Assembly (NCBI GenBank): GCA_943736015.1
Contig: OX031059.1
Coordinates: 18,600,001-18,664,000, forward strand
Length of the DNA stretch: 64,000 bases
DNA from: Tridacna crocea
Taxonomy: Eukaryota > Mollusca > Bivalvia > Cardiida > Cardiidae
Direction: 5' to 3'
Both the position numbers and the translations under genes were made by a program. Positions 55,430-63,911 of this stretch are shown in pieces. The stretch's first letter is position 1; each line of letters begins with the position of its first letter. The notes beneath the pieces are model-generated. The model was not told the origin of the DNA. It did not search any database and saw nothing but the letters and a program-made list of their open reading frames with translations.

Positions 55430-55604
55430 TCTGGACTTTGAAAGCAACATATCATGAAAGGGTTGATCGTTGGAAAGATAAGAAACACTGTGCGAAAGCG
55501 AAAAACTGCTAGTTACCAGAATTTGTGCCTTCCTTTTCCCAACGATTTCAGCCGCCCTATTCTAAATGGTCGTAAAAACAAGGGAACAATTTATTAAAAG
55601 TTTG
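55430..55604 (-). mobile_element. Family A, degenerate copy
   Basis: GATAAGAAACACTGTGCGAA, GCTAGTTACCAGAATTTG, CTTCCTTTTCCCAACGATTT and TGGTCGTAAAAACAAGGG. Confidence 0.55.
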
Positions 55605-55800
55605 ATTAAAGAAGATCGCATGCTAGGTCCGGCAACGCTTTACCTCGTCCGGTGAACACAAATCGAGTGCAGCCTTCCGGTATCAGATGTGCGTGTTTGA
55701 TTCAGAATTAAAATTCTATACCACTTTTAAACCGAAACTTTATGATAACCTTTCTACAATAACAGCTGCTATTTCTAAATCAAAAAATGACTATTTCATC

Positions 55801-55883
55801 TTTTCCCAGCTAATTGCTGCAGACTGCAGGATTTTTCTACGCAGCATTTGATGAGGAGTATTTTTATTTATTCCTGTTCGTTC
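55801..55883. repeat. 85-bp dispersed repeat, copy 1
   Basis: TTTTCCCAGCTAATTGCTGC and GAGGAGTATTTTTATTTATT match 58083-58163 with scattered differences. Confidence 0.6.
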
Positions 55884-56058
55884 TCCCCACCCACTTTTGC
55901 AATTTAAAAATGGAGGCATTAATCATGCATGTTACCTGTGTGTAATTGATTTCAAAATTAATTTTCAAATTTTATGAGCCAAATAATCTCGTCATAAAGC
56001 AATAAATCGTACAATTCATTGTTTTTATACAGCTGTTTTCCAGTGATACGAGTTTTCT

Positions 56059-56270
56059 CTAAACCCTTATGTTGGTAAATAAGTGACATGAAACTTTTTG
56101 AATTGATGGTGAAAACACAAATTTTGCTACTTCAGAGGAATTTTTTTTTAAGTTTGCCCTTCTCGGACAGTGTAGATCATAGATCAGACTGCACGTTTTG
56201 TGCAGTCTGATCTTGATTTACACTGTCCGCTAAAGGTCAGTAAGTCGCATGTAGCTGCCTCGGGGTTATA
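56059..56270 (-). mobile_element. Family B MITE (first of a tandem pair)
   Basis: AAACCCTTATGTTGGTAAAT at the left. The hairpin at 56161-56229 is almost perfect (GATCAGACTGCACGTTTTGT). Right end GCTGCCTCGGGGTTA. Confidence 0.85.
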
Positions 56271-56574
56271 TCGCTTCTCAGGCTGTTTTTTAACAAATTT
56301 CTTTGTAAATTGTAAGGAACAGTTTTGCTTTTTGCCATTTTATATCCCATACTCTTTTTTAGAAGTTTGTCCTTCTCGGACAGTGTAAATCATAGATCAG
56401 ACTGCACGTTCTGTGCAGTCTGATCTTGATTTACACTGTCTGCTAAAGGTCAGTAAGTTGCGCTTAGCTGCATCAGGGTTCAATCGCTTCTTAGGCTGTT
56501 TTTCAACTAATTTCTCCGTAAATTGTATGGAACATTTTCGCCTTTTGTCGTTTTATATCGCATACTTCGAATTC
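56149..56574. repeat. 213-bp tandem duplication containing a family B hairpin
   Basis: The block from GTTTGCCCTTCTCGGACAGT through TTTTGCCATTTTATATCCCA is repeated at a 213-bp offset (TCTCGGACAG at 56161 and 56374), including about 90 bp of DNA outside the B element. Confidence 0.85.
56374..56482 (-). mobile_element. Family B half-element (second of the tandem pair)
   Basis: Hairpin GATCAGACTGCACGTTCTGT with a perfect complement, then CACTGTCTGCTAAAGGTCAG and GCTGCATCAGGGTTCAA. The usual left arm is replaced by duplicated flank. Confidence 0.8.
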
Positions 56575-56649
56575 ATGTATCAGTGTTTTTACTCGTATTC
56601 ACGATATCAATATTCTATAGTTCTCTGTCCACGGTTATCTAATGCTAAT

Positions 56650-56710
56650 TTCTTTTTTTGGGGGGTGCGGGGGGTGGGAAATAGGGGGGCAGGTCGAGGG
56701 GAGGGGGCTA
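56650..56710. repeat. G-rich tract
   Basis: Runs of G on the plus strand (GGGGGGTGCGGGGGGTGGG and similar). It could form a G-quadruplex. Confidence 0.8.
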
Positions 56711-56826
56711 CTATCATGATTAAAGTAGGCTGTATAGTTTTGACCCTTTCAATGACATATGCGAAACAATGGCTTTTGCATACGGTACAGCAGAGCTCTT
56801 GCAGTCTGGCCCTGGATCTATACATA

Positions 56827-57280
56827 AAGAATACTTGTTTCTTACGGCGAAAGATCGAAACTTATTTCATCGAGTGAACATCATCGGTAATATTTTACTG
56901 ACGATGTTCACAAGATGAAATAAATTTCGATCTTTCACCGAAAAAAAAAAACACACAAAAATTCTACTTCTTTCACGATTCCAGCTTGTCGGTTATTCCC
57001 CGTGGCGTAATCCCCAAGTCCCCAACCCGCATAGCAACGCATAACAATATTACATCAAGCGCGGGAAATTTAAGATAAATTACGTCGTATTTCCATCTGA
57101 TAGTGAGCCACTCGCATTTTATATAGGTACTTAGTGCGCGGGAACAACCGTTTCCGTCTTCAATTGAAGAGTTAGGATATAACAAATCGGTATTTACACT
57201 GGTCGTAACCATGAAAATTAATATCGAAAAATAATTCACTGATTTTTCCCAATTACCTACCGAAAACCATGAAATAAATT
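56827..57280 (+). mobile_element. Family E element, third copy
   Basis: The hairpin at 56845-56940 is shortened: its GAGTGGCGCAGCC centre is lost. The unique part keeps TTCCCCGTGGCGTAATCCCC and ACATCAAGCGCGGGAAATTT and ends CCGAAAACCATGAAATAAAT. Confidence 0.8.
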
Positions 57281-57479
57281 CCCTAATTTGGCCAAGTCTG
57301 TAGGAGCTAGCCTGTTTGGGTTTCAGCTGATTGTATTTCAAACTGTCGAAAGACGTCGAAATACAACGAGTCATTCTATGGCAAAAAGGGTTAATATATC
57401 TCCAATATCAACTATAACAATCAAGGCACCACACAAGTATGGGTCCATATAAAAAAACTATTCAGTCTAACAATCTGCT

Positions 57480-57635
57480 GGATCATAAGGTAGAATGGTT
57501 CTTAGACAAGCAGAAAATTACTTAAAAGAAAGCAAAAAGTTTCGACTCATGTCAGCCTGCGCGGACTGCGCAGGCTGACATGGGTCGAAACTTTTTGCAG
57601 ATGCTCCTTACACACTTTTCAAAGAGCACGGCCGA
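57480..57635. mobile_element. Family D MITE, perfect hairpin
   Basis: AAAAAGTTTCGACTCATGTC, AGCCTGCGCGGACTGCGCAG and complement, perfect over about 60 bp (57535-57597). End GATGCTCCTTACACACTTTT. Confidence 0.8.
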
Positions 57636-57839
57636 TATATTTGGAAACAGAGACATAAAAGGGATGGCAATGAAAAAACTGCAACAAGTATTATCTGAGG
57701 TAATCTAACAGAGTATTTTGTTAGATTATCAACTCTGATAAAACGCTGTTAGGAATGTAGGTTGGTTACCCTTTGTTTGCAAAGAGCTTTACCTGTTCAG
57801 CATATATACGTAAACAACAGGGGGCTTCTATAATGAATG

Positions 57840-57895
57840 CATAGATCAAGATCAGACTGCACCGAACGTGGCCTATACGGTACGCTAGTTAAGTC
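57840..57895. mobile_element. Family B hairpin fragment
   Basis: ATAGATCAAGATCAGACTGC, ACCGAACGTGG, then broken. Confidence 0.5.
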
Positions 57896-57954
57896 AAGCC
57901 TTGCTCGGCCACTATCTTTCCGAGGATTGGTTGTAATAGTCATTGCAGCATTTA

Positions 57955-58163
57955 CCGAATAATCCTGCAAATAGACGACTTTGATAAAGAAAGCTTTTGA
58001 GACATTGCGAGAAAAGGTGAAAACAATGCAATTATTATATATCTACTCTCTTCAAACTTTTTTCCTTTCAGTTATTTTATGTTTTCCCAGTTCATTGCTG
58101 CCGACTGGCGGATTTTTCTATACAGTATTTGGTTAGGAGTACTTTTATTTATTCCTGCTTAAT
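57955..58163 (+). mobile_element. Degenerate family A fragment and second copy of the 85-bp repeat
   Basis: GACGACTTTGATAAAGAAAG and TTTTGAGACATTGCGAGAAA (A) are followed by TTTTCCCAGTTCATTGCTGC (58083-58163). Confidence 0.5.
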
Positions 58164-58354
58164 AAGTTAAATAAAGTTTTCAATTCGATATCATAAATCA
58201 GAACATTTCTATTTCTAAGTTATGTTTTGGGGAATATTATCTCCTCATCGGATAGTGTAGATCCAAGATCAGACTGCACGTTCTGTGCAGTCTGATCTTG
58301 ATCAACACTATCCGCAAAAGGTCAGTAAATCGCACTTAGCTGCCAAAGGATTAA
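58155..58354 (-). mobile_element. Family B MITE
   Basis: Hairpin at 58250-58320, GATCAGACTGCACGTTCTGT with near-perfect complement. Right end GCTGCCAAAGGATTAA. Confidence 0.85.
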
Positions 58355-58439
58355 ACAATAAATCCCTTCATTTGAATCACATTTAATTTCTCTTCCGTAA
58401 ATACGAATGGATACCGGTGCTAATCTCGATCTAATATCC

Positions 58440-58520
58440 ATTTGCAGTGTAAATCAAGATCAGACTGCATGAAACGTGCAGTATGATCTTGCATTTTCAC
58501 TGTCCCGATTTGGCTAGATT
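58440..58520 (+). mobile_element. Family B hairpin
   Basis: TTTGCAGTGTAAATCAAGAT, CAGACTGCATGAAACGTGCA, GTATGATCTTGC and CACTGTCC. Confidence 0.65.
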
Positions 58521-58639
58521 TTTTTTTTGCTAAATGAATTTTACGATCTCAATATATATTTTTTTATCGAAATTATTTTTATCAAATTATAAGTAACAGT
58601 ATTTTGCGATTTCTTCGTTTCTCATATTGTTTTATCTCC

Positions 58640-58927
58640 TTGTCAAAAGTCAAAAATTTTTAGATTGGACCAAACTGAAAACATGACTGACGGAAACTTA
58701 AATATGATACGAAAACTAAAACTTGAATTCAGAAGGATAGAAAACATTTTTGGGGAAAAGGAGGAAAATAATGGTAACCAGCATTTCCTCAATTTCCCAC
58801 CATGTTTTCAGGGGTATGTTGTCTCAAGGTCGTTACAAGTCGGAATACTTGCAAAGAAGCACCTTTTGTGCAGTCTTTTTCTTCGGGATTAAGAAAAAAA
58901 AACTCTGGATTGTGTGGTGAAGGGTCA
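58640..58927 (-). mobile_element. Family A, degenerate and expanded copy
   Basis: TTTTTAGATTGGACCAAACT, hairpin with AATGGTAACCAGCATTTCCT, right arm interrupted by about 50 bp before GGATTGTGTGGTGAAGGGTC. Confidence 0.65.
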
Positions 58928-59044
58928 AGAAAATTTTGGGAGTCGCCAAAACGCGGGTTTTGTTGAAGAGAGTGAAAAAAAACTTTTCTCCTCTGTAGTC
59001 GTTACAACTTGAAATTGTGTGTTAAAAAGGTTAAAAACCAATTT

Positions 59045-59268
59045 CCTCGGGAGCTAACAAAATTTTAGACTGGTCCAGATTGAAAGCACTTGCAGACGGC
59101 AAAATATAGGTAATTAAAAAATTGAAATTAGTTTGCATCAAGGTAGAAAACATTGTGTGAAAAGGAGAAAATGCTGGGTTACCAGCATTTTCTCCTTTTC
59201 GCACAATGTTTTCAAAAGGCTTCTATGTCAGGATCGTAAAAAGCAGGGATTGTTTGGTAAAGGGTTAA
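59045..59268 (-). mobile_element. Family A MITE
   Basis: GGGAGCTAACAAAATTTTAG at the left (TTAA lost). The hairpin at 59145-59213 has AAAATGCTGGGTTACCAGC. Right end TGTTTGGTAAAGGGTTAA. Confidence 0.88.
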
Positions 59269-59361
59269 AATGAGCACAAAATCTTGTCGTTTAGAGAAAG
59301 TGTTCTGCCTTTCATTTGTGTCGGCGTGTTATGCTTTATGTCAATGCTGGTGAAATGCTCG

Positions 59362-59575
59362 CCTTACCCTTTGGCTGCTAAGTGCGACTCGCAGACCTTT
59401 TGCAGGCAGCGAAGAGTGAGATCAGGCTGCACGAAATGTGCAGTCTGATCTGGAATCTATACTGTCCATTTAGGAGATTTTTGTTTCCAAAACTGTAAGT
59501 TTGGACTAGTTTTATTTGGGATTTTTACAGTCAGTTTGAAAAATTCGTTTCAGTTGCCTAGTAGGATAAGTGCTT
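59362..59575 (+). mobile_element. Family B MITE
   Basis: TTACCCTTTGGCTGCTAAGT at the left, hairpin GATCAGGCTGCACGAAATGT, right end CAGTTGCCTAGTAGGATAAG. Confidence 0.82.
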
Positions 59576-59694
59576 GGAACACTTTGTACGCAGTAATACG
59601 TACAATCAAAGATAACGACTGATTTATGCAATAGCTATCTGACATGCCAAAATCCTTTTTACTGTTGCACGTGAGAGTGTTTTATTATTATATT

Positions 59695-59783
59695 GCAGAG
59701 AATTGCCTTTAAAAACATCGTGGTAAAAGGAGAAATTGCTCGTAACGAGCAATTTCTCCTTTTACCACTATGTTTTTTTTAAA
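59695..59783. mobile_element. Family A hairpin, GCTCG-arm variant
   Basis: AAAAACATCGTGGTAAAAGG, GAAATTGCTCGTAACGAGCA and complement. The GGTAAAAGG/CCTTTTACC variant is paired in both arms. The outer parts are missing. Confidence 0.8.
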
Positions 59784-60086
59784 TGTATTAATGCAGGAAA
59801 ACTACCTGTACGTTTGTGCAGATAACGATATAAATAAATGTGCATATGTGTATATAAAAAGTGAAGTTTGACTTTCTTTCTTCTTCTATGTGATTTCAAC
59901 ATAAGTCTCTTGTTATTCTATAGAAGACTGAGAATTATGTTCTTTAATGTAAAAGTTCTTTGGAATGTTTTTGATGAAATTACCTGTAAATGAATATGAC
60001 TGTTACATAAGATATCAGAACCACGCTCTGGCAAAAGACGGTTTGATGCCTCTATCTCTTTCCATTATACTCAGCAAAATCAACAC

Positions 60087-60318
60087 TTAAAACCCATTAC
60101 CACACAATCCCTACTTTTGACGCCCATGAGAAAGAAGCCTTTAGAAAACATTGTGGGAAAAGGAGAAAATGCTGGTAACCAGCATTTTCTCCTTTTCCTC
60201 ACAATGTTTTCTACCCTTAACAAAACAAATTTCAAATTTTCAGTCACTTTTAATTTGTTGTCTGCAACTGCTTTCGATTTGGAAAAGCCTGAAATATTGT
60301 TGTTTGGTAAAGAGTTTA
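60087..60318 (+). mobile_element. Family A MITE
   Basis: TTAAAACCCATTACCACACA and TTGTTTGGTAAAGAGTTTA. The hairpin at 60143-60210 is near perfect. Confidence 0.88.
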
Positions 60319-60394
60319 GTATGCGTCTAAAAAAAGCACTTTGTCAAACAACCGTCTTCTTCGGTAGGTAGAGTAGTCCTTTGACATGCAGTAA

Positions 60395-60510
60395 ATTTTA
60401 TCCAGAGCAACTTAGTATCGACCCAAGTCAGCCGTCTCGCACGGTGCAGGCTATAGGTTAAGGTTGGTCGATACTTTTGCAGCTGTAATGAAACTCCTTT
60501 TCAGAGAGCA
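60395..60510. mobile_element. Family D fragment
   Basis: AGTATCGACCCAAGTCAGCC, GCACGGTGCAGGCTATAGGT, GGTCGATACTTTTGCAGC. Confidence 0.6.
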
Positions 60511-60597
60511 CACCTCTCTTTGTAGTATTTTACATGTTAGGTCGTCAGCAACCACATTTGTACTTTAACGAAAGTTTGTCGGGTATACATACAGGCA

Positions 60598-60902
60598 TTA
60601 TCTCCCGCTAGATGGCATTCTACAAATACACATCTATGCGTAGTTAATTTGGGCATTCTGGATACAGTACCGTACCACTTTCCGCTACTTTAAATTTCAA
60701 AATAAAACAAATATTTACTCAATAAAACGCTACATGGCGCGGTTCATTCAGCTATGGTCGGCTAGCATGTAACCCGTGAAACCCTTTGGTAATAGGTTTG
60801 GTATAGGCCCTACTTTTTCCAGGTATACGGGGATGGGTGATGCGTCATAGCAGACCGGTCGAATCTTCGAAGAATATGACATGCGCAGACAACGGCTCTG
60901 TT
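60598..60902 (+). repeat. Dispersed repeat L, copy 2
   Basis: TTATCTCCCGCTAGATGGCA, TACTCAATAAAACGCTAC and GAATATGACATGCGCAGACA, inverted relative to 35278-35634. Confidence 0.7.
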
Positions 60903-61071
60903 AGAGACGCTTTTTAAGATTGCAAGCAATATAGATATAGATTCCAATGAAATGAAATCTGTTCATTATCATCAATCTTTGTACGGGCATTCATCAATAA
61001 GAAGAACCTATAAAACAAACAAAAACATGCATAGATTTTCTTCAATAGCAGAATTAGTCTGTATTAAATCT

Positions 61072-61291
61072 TCACCACACTACAAAACGTTGAACGCACC
61101 CAAAGTGAAAGCATTTGCAGATGACTTATCAAACGCAGCTAAAATGGTGAAATTTGCCGCTGAAAGGATAGAAAACATTGCGGAAAAAGGAGAAAATGCT
61201 GTTTTCCTGTTTTCCATTTTCTCCTTTTCCCACAATGTTTTCAAAAGCTTTCTTCCCAAAGTTCATTAAAACTGTGGGGTGTGCCAAGGGC
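61072..61291 (-). mobile_element. Family A, modified hairpin tip
   Basis: CACCACACTACAAAACGTTG, GCATTTGCAGATGACTTATC, hairpin tip GCTGTTTTCCTGTTTTCC instead of GCTGGTTACCAGC, right end worn. Confidence 0.7.
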
Positions 61292-61379
61292 AATGGACTC
61301 CATGTCTATAAAATAAGCCTCTCTTGATAGCTGACAGTACCATTTACTAAAAACCCCGAAAAAGTCTGTTTCTAATTGG

Positions 61380-61475
61380 CCTAACTACACAATCGGATGG
61401 TATAGATCCAAGATCAGATTGCACACTCTGTGCAGTCTGATCTTGATATAAGCCGTCTACAAAACCCCTCTTTTG
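61380..61475. mobile_element. Family B hairpin
   Basis: ATAGATCCAAGATCAGATTG, CACACTCTGTGCAGTCTGAT, then CTTGATATAAGCCGTC. Confidence 0.7.
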
Positions 61476-61642
61476 CCCTAAAGCGCTGAAATCGCAGCTC
61501 TACAAAAGCCAAGCAAAGAAATACGACGCAAAAGTCTTGAAGAGCATACCTTATTAGGGAATGCCTTTTAACTAATGAAACATTCTGCCCGGAAACGCTT
61601 TCTTCCATCAAAAACGTCAAAATGTAAAACCTTGTCAATTTA

Positions 61643-61857
61643 TTAACCCTTAGGCTGCTAAGCTCAACTAACTGATCCTTTTGCGGACAGTATAGAGCAA
61701 GATCAGACTTCACAAAACGTGCAGTCTGATCTCGGATCTACACTGTCCAAAAAGGAAATATTGTTCCTTAAACCAAAACCTTGAAATATCAATATTTTGG
61801 TTTTTCACAAGAGAAATAACAAAAATTATTCTAGTTGTTTAGTATAATAAGGGTTAA
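61643..61857 (+). mobile_element. Family B MITE, complete, sharing its right TTAA
   Basis: TTAACCCTTAGGCTGCTAAG and TTTAGTATAATAAGGGTTAA. The hairpin at 61682-61750 is near perfect. TTAA 61854-61857 also starts the next element. Confidence 0.92.
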
Positions 61858-62114
61858 CTCTTATCGCTTTGCGAAACGACAATATTTCTGTATTTTTGAC
61901 TTGTCCGATTTGAAAGCATTCGCAGACAACAATTTGATAATGGCTTAAATCACGGGATTTGTCTTTAGAAGAGCCGAAAAAAAAAAAAACAACAACAATT
62001 TGGGAAGAATGAAAAAATGCTGATTAGTCTAGGAATATTTTCTTCTTTGCTTGAATTTTTAGAACTGTTTCTTCTCAGTGTCTTTAATAGACGAGGTTGT
62101 TTGCTAAATTATCA
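61854..62114 (-). mobile_element. Family A, degenerate, sharing TTAA with B
   Basis: TTAACTCTTATCGCTTTGCG, ACGACAATATTTC, TTTGAAAGCATTCGCAGACA; hairpin reduced, then GAGGTTGTTTGCTAAATTA. Confidence 0.65.
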
Positions 62115-62154
62115 ACAACTAAGAGCAGCATCTGTTTTTTTTTGTTTTTGTTTT

Positions 62155-62240
62155 TTTACTATATAGATTAAGATCAGACTGTATCAGTAGGTGATGTCTG
62201 TTCTTCAGTCTGCAATGTCCAGCAATAGGTCGAGACACTC
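62155..62240. mobile_element. Family B, degenerate hairpin
   Basis: ATAGATTAAGATCAGACTGT, then TCTTCAGTCTGCAATGTCC. Confidence 0.5.
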
Positions 62241-62311
62241 TGGCAAAAAAAAGCCTTTGAAAACGCAGTAGTTTACCAATCGAAAAGGCCCAATTCATTT
62301 ATTAGTGAAAT

Positions 62312-62396
62312 ATATCGTAGATTGATTTCGAAAACCTCGTAACTACAGCTTGTCAGAAGCTGTAGTTACGAGATTTTTGAAGTGAACCGACGATAT
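62312..62396. mobile_element. Family G palindrome, copy 4
   Basis: ATATCGTAGATTGATTTCGA and TGAAGTGAACCGACGATATT. The central AAAACCTCGTAACTACAGCT is paired except for the loop TGTCAGA. Confidence 0.85.
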
Positions 62397-62450
62397 TCAT
62401 TATGCATCGATTGAGAAACAACAAAAAGGAGAAAATGCTGGATAAGAATG
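62397..62450. other. Patchwork of SINE S3 and family A sequence
   Basis: TGCATCGATTGAGAAACAAC (S3 tail) runs into AAAAAGGAGAAAATGCTGG (A hairpin arm). A recombinant remnant. Confidence 0.5.
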
Positions 62451-62577
62451 AGGCCATTGATTTTATGACGCCAAATAAGTTTACTTCTATTTTGCGTTAT
62501 GTCTAGTAAAACATAAAAAAAATTGAGTAAAACCCGGTTCAAAACAATTCTGTTTTCTTTGACAATATCAATTAATC

Positions 62578-62800
62578 TTAATTACCCCCCCCCCTTTTAT
62601 TTTAATGAGCCTTGGAAAAATGCTTCGGAAAATATTTTAGGGAAAACCATAAAATTCTGGTGACCAGCATTTGCTTCTTTTCCAACAATGTTTTCTACCC
62701 TTTCTGAGAAAAACATCGTTTGAACCACAATTCATTTGTAGTCTGCAGCCGCTTTGAATTTGGACAAGTCTAAAAAAAAATTTCTTTTAAACTGTTACCG
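62578..62800 (+). mobile_element. Family A, degenerate copy
   Basis: TGAGCCTTGGAAAAATGCTT, GGTGACCAGCATTTGCTTCT, TTTGTAGTCTGCAGCCGCTT. Confidence 0.6.
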
Positions 62801-63343
62801 GTAAGTTGTCGCTCAAAGGGTAACTGTTTAGAGGAAAGTAACTTGTAGCGCTGCAGACCACCGCTTTTATGTATCGAAAGAAAATCTTTTATAACACTGC
62901 GGCAACTGATGAAAAAAATAAACGTAACGGCAAATCCCTGCTCTTGCCGCAATGTTCAACCTTATTGAATTTATTATAATCTCAGTTTTGCAAAGCTCTC
63001 TTTTTTCCATATATCTGCTTTTGTTTATTTCAGGGGCAATTCGTTAAATAAGAAACGGTGTCCCATAATATTTAAACAGCTGTGATTTATGCTGTAATAA
63101 GTTGAACAAGCTTTTTTATGTATCTTCAATGCACCGTCGCTTTCTGTTTTCACACACGGCGAATTCATTTATAAATTCTAAATGGAAATAAGAGACCCCA
63201 CTACCGGTAAGATTTCAGACTTTAATAGCGCCTTTTGTTAGAATATTGTCTGTTTTATTGAAAATAAAACAGACGACAGAATTGAGTAATTGTGATGCCG
63301 AGTACAGATAGACCTATAAAAGCTATTGTACGCCCTGTTTAAC
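62801..63343. other. Unassigned DNA
   Basis: A short hairpin TGTCTGTTTTATT/AATAAAACAGACGACA lies near 63249-63277. No gene recognised. Confidence 0.4.
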
Positions 63344-63505
63344 TCTACCAGACGACAAAAGTTTGGAATCGACCATGTTAATTCATTACCAAACGACAAA
63401 AATTTGGACTCGACCATGTTAACTCATTACCAAACGACAAAATTTTAGGTTTGTCCAAATCGAAAGCATTTGCAGACGACAAAATAAAGAAAGAAACGAT
63501 ATTCA
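63344..63505 (-). mobile_element. Family A left end, terminus in triplicate
   Basis: Three successive left termini of 38-41 bp: TTAACTCTACCAGACGAC, TTAATTCATTACCAAACGAC, TTAACTCATTACCAAACGAC. The first two each end in TCGACCATG; the third continues into the normal arm (GTCCAAATCGAAAGCATTTG). There is no hairpin. Confidence 0.85.
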
Positions 63506-63682
63506 AGTAAGGGGTTTGCAAACGAATTAGTTCCAAGGTCGAATTTTGGCCAAGACCCAAGACCCATTTCAGAAGATAGATGCAAGTTGTATCAAGATAA
63601 AAAAAATATTCCATTCTAGTAAAATATTTTGAGTTTGGATTTTGAGTGTTTAGTTTTTATTTGTCATTCCTCCAATGACCGA

Positions 63683-63911
63683 TTAACTCCCTACCAAACG
63701 ATAATATCTAAGGTTTGTCCAAATCGAAAGCATTTGCAGACGACAAAACAAAAGTAACTGAAAATGTGAAATTTGTTTTGTGAAGGGTAGAAAACATTGT
63801 GGGAAAAGGAGAAAATGCTGGTTAACAGCATTTTCTCCTTTTCCCACAATGTTTTCTAAGGTTTTTTTTCTCAAGGTCATCAAAAGTAAGGATTGTGTGT
63901 TAATGGGTAAA
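63683..63911 (-). mobile_element. Family A MITE
   Basis: TTAACTCCCTACCAAACGAT at the left, perfect hairpin at 63790-63857 with GCTGGTTAACAGC, right end GTGTGTTAATGGGTAAAA. Confidence 0.9.

Noticed and set aside
56973..57374. 133-codon open frame on the minus strand
   Set aside because: It crosses the unique part of a family E element; other E copies are closed in this frame.
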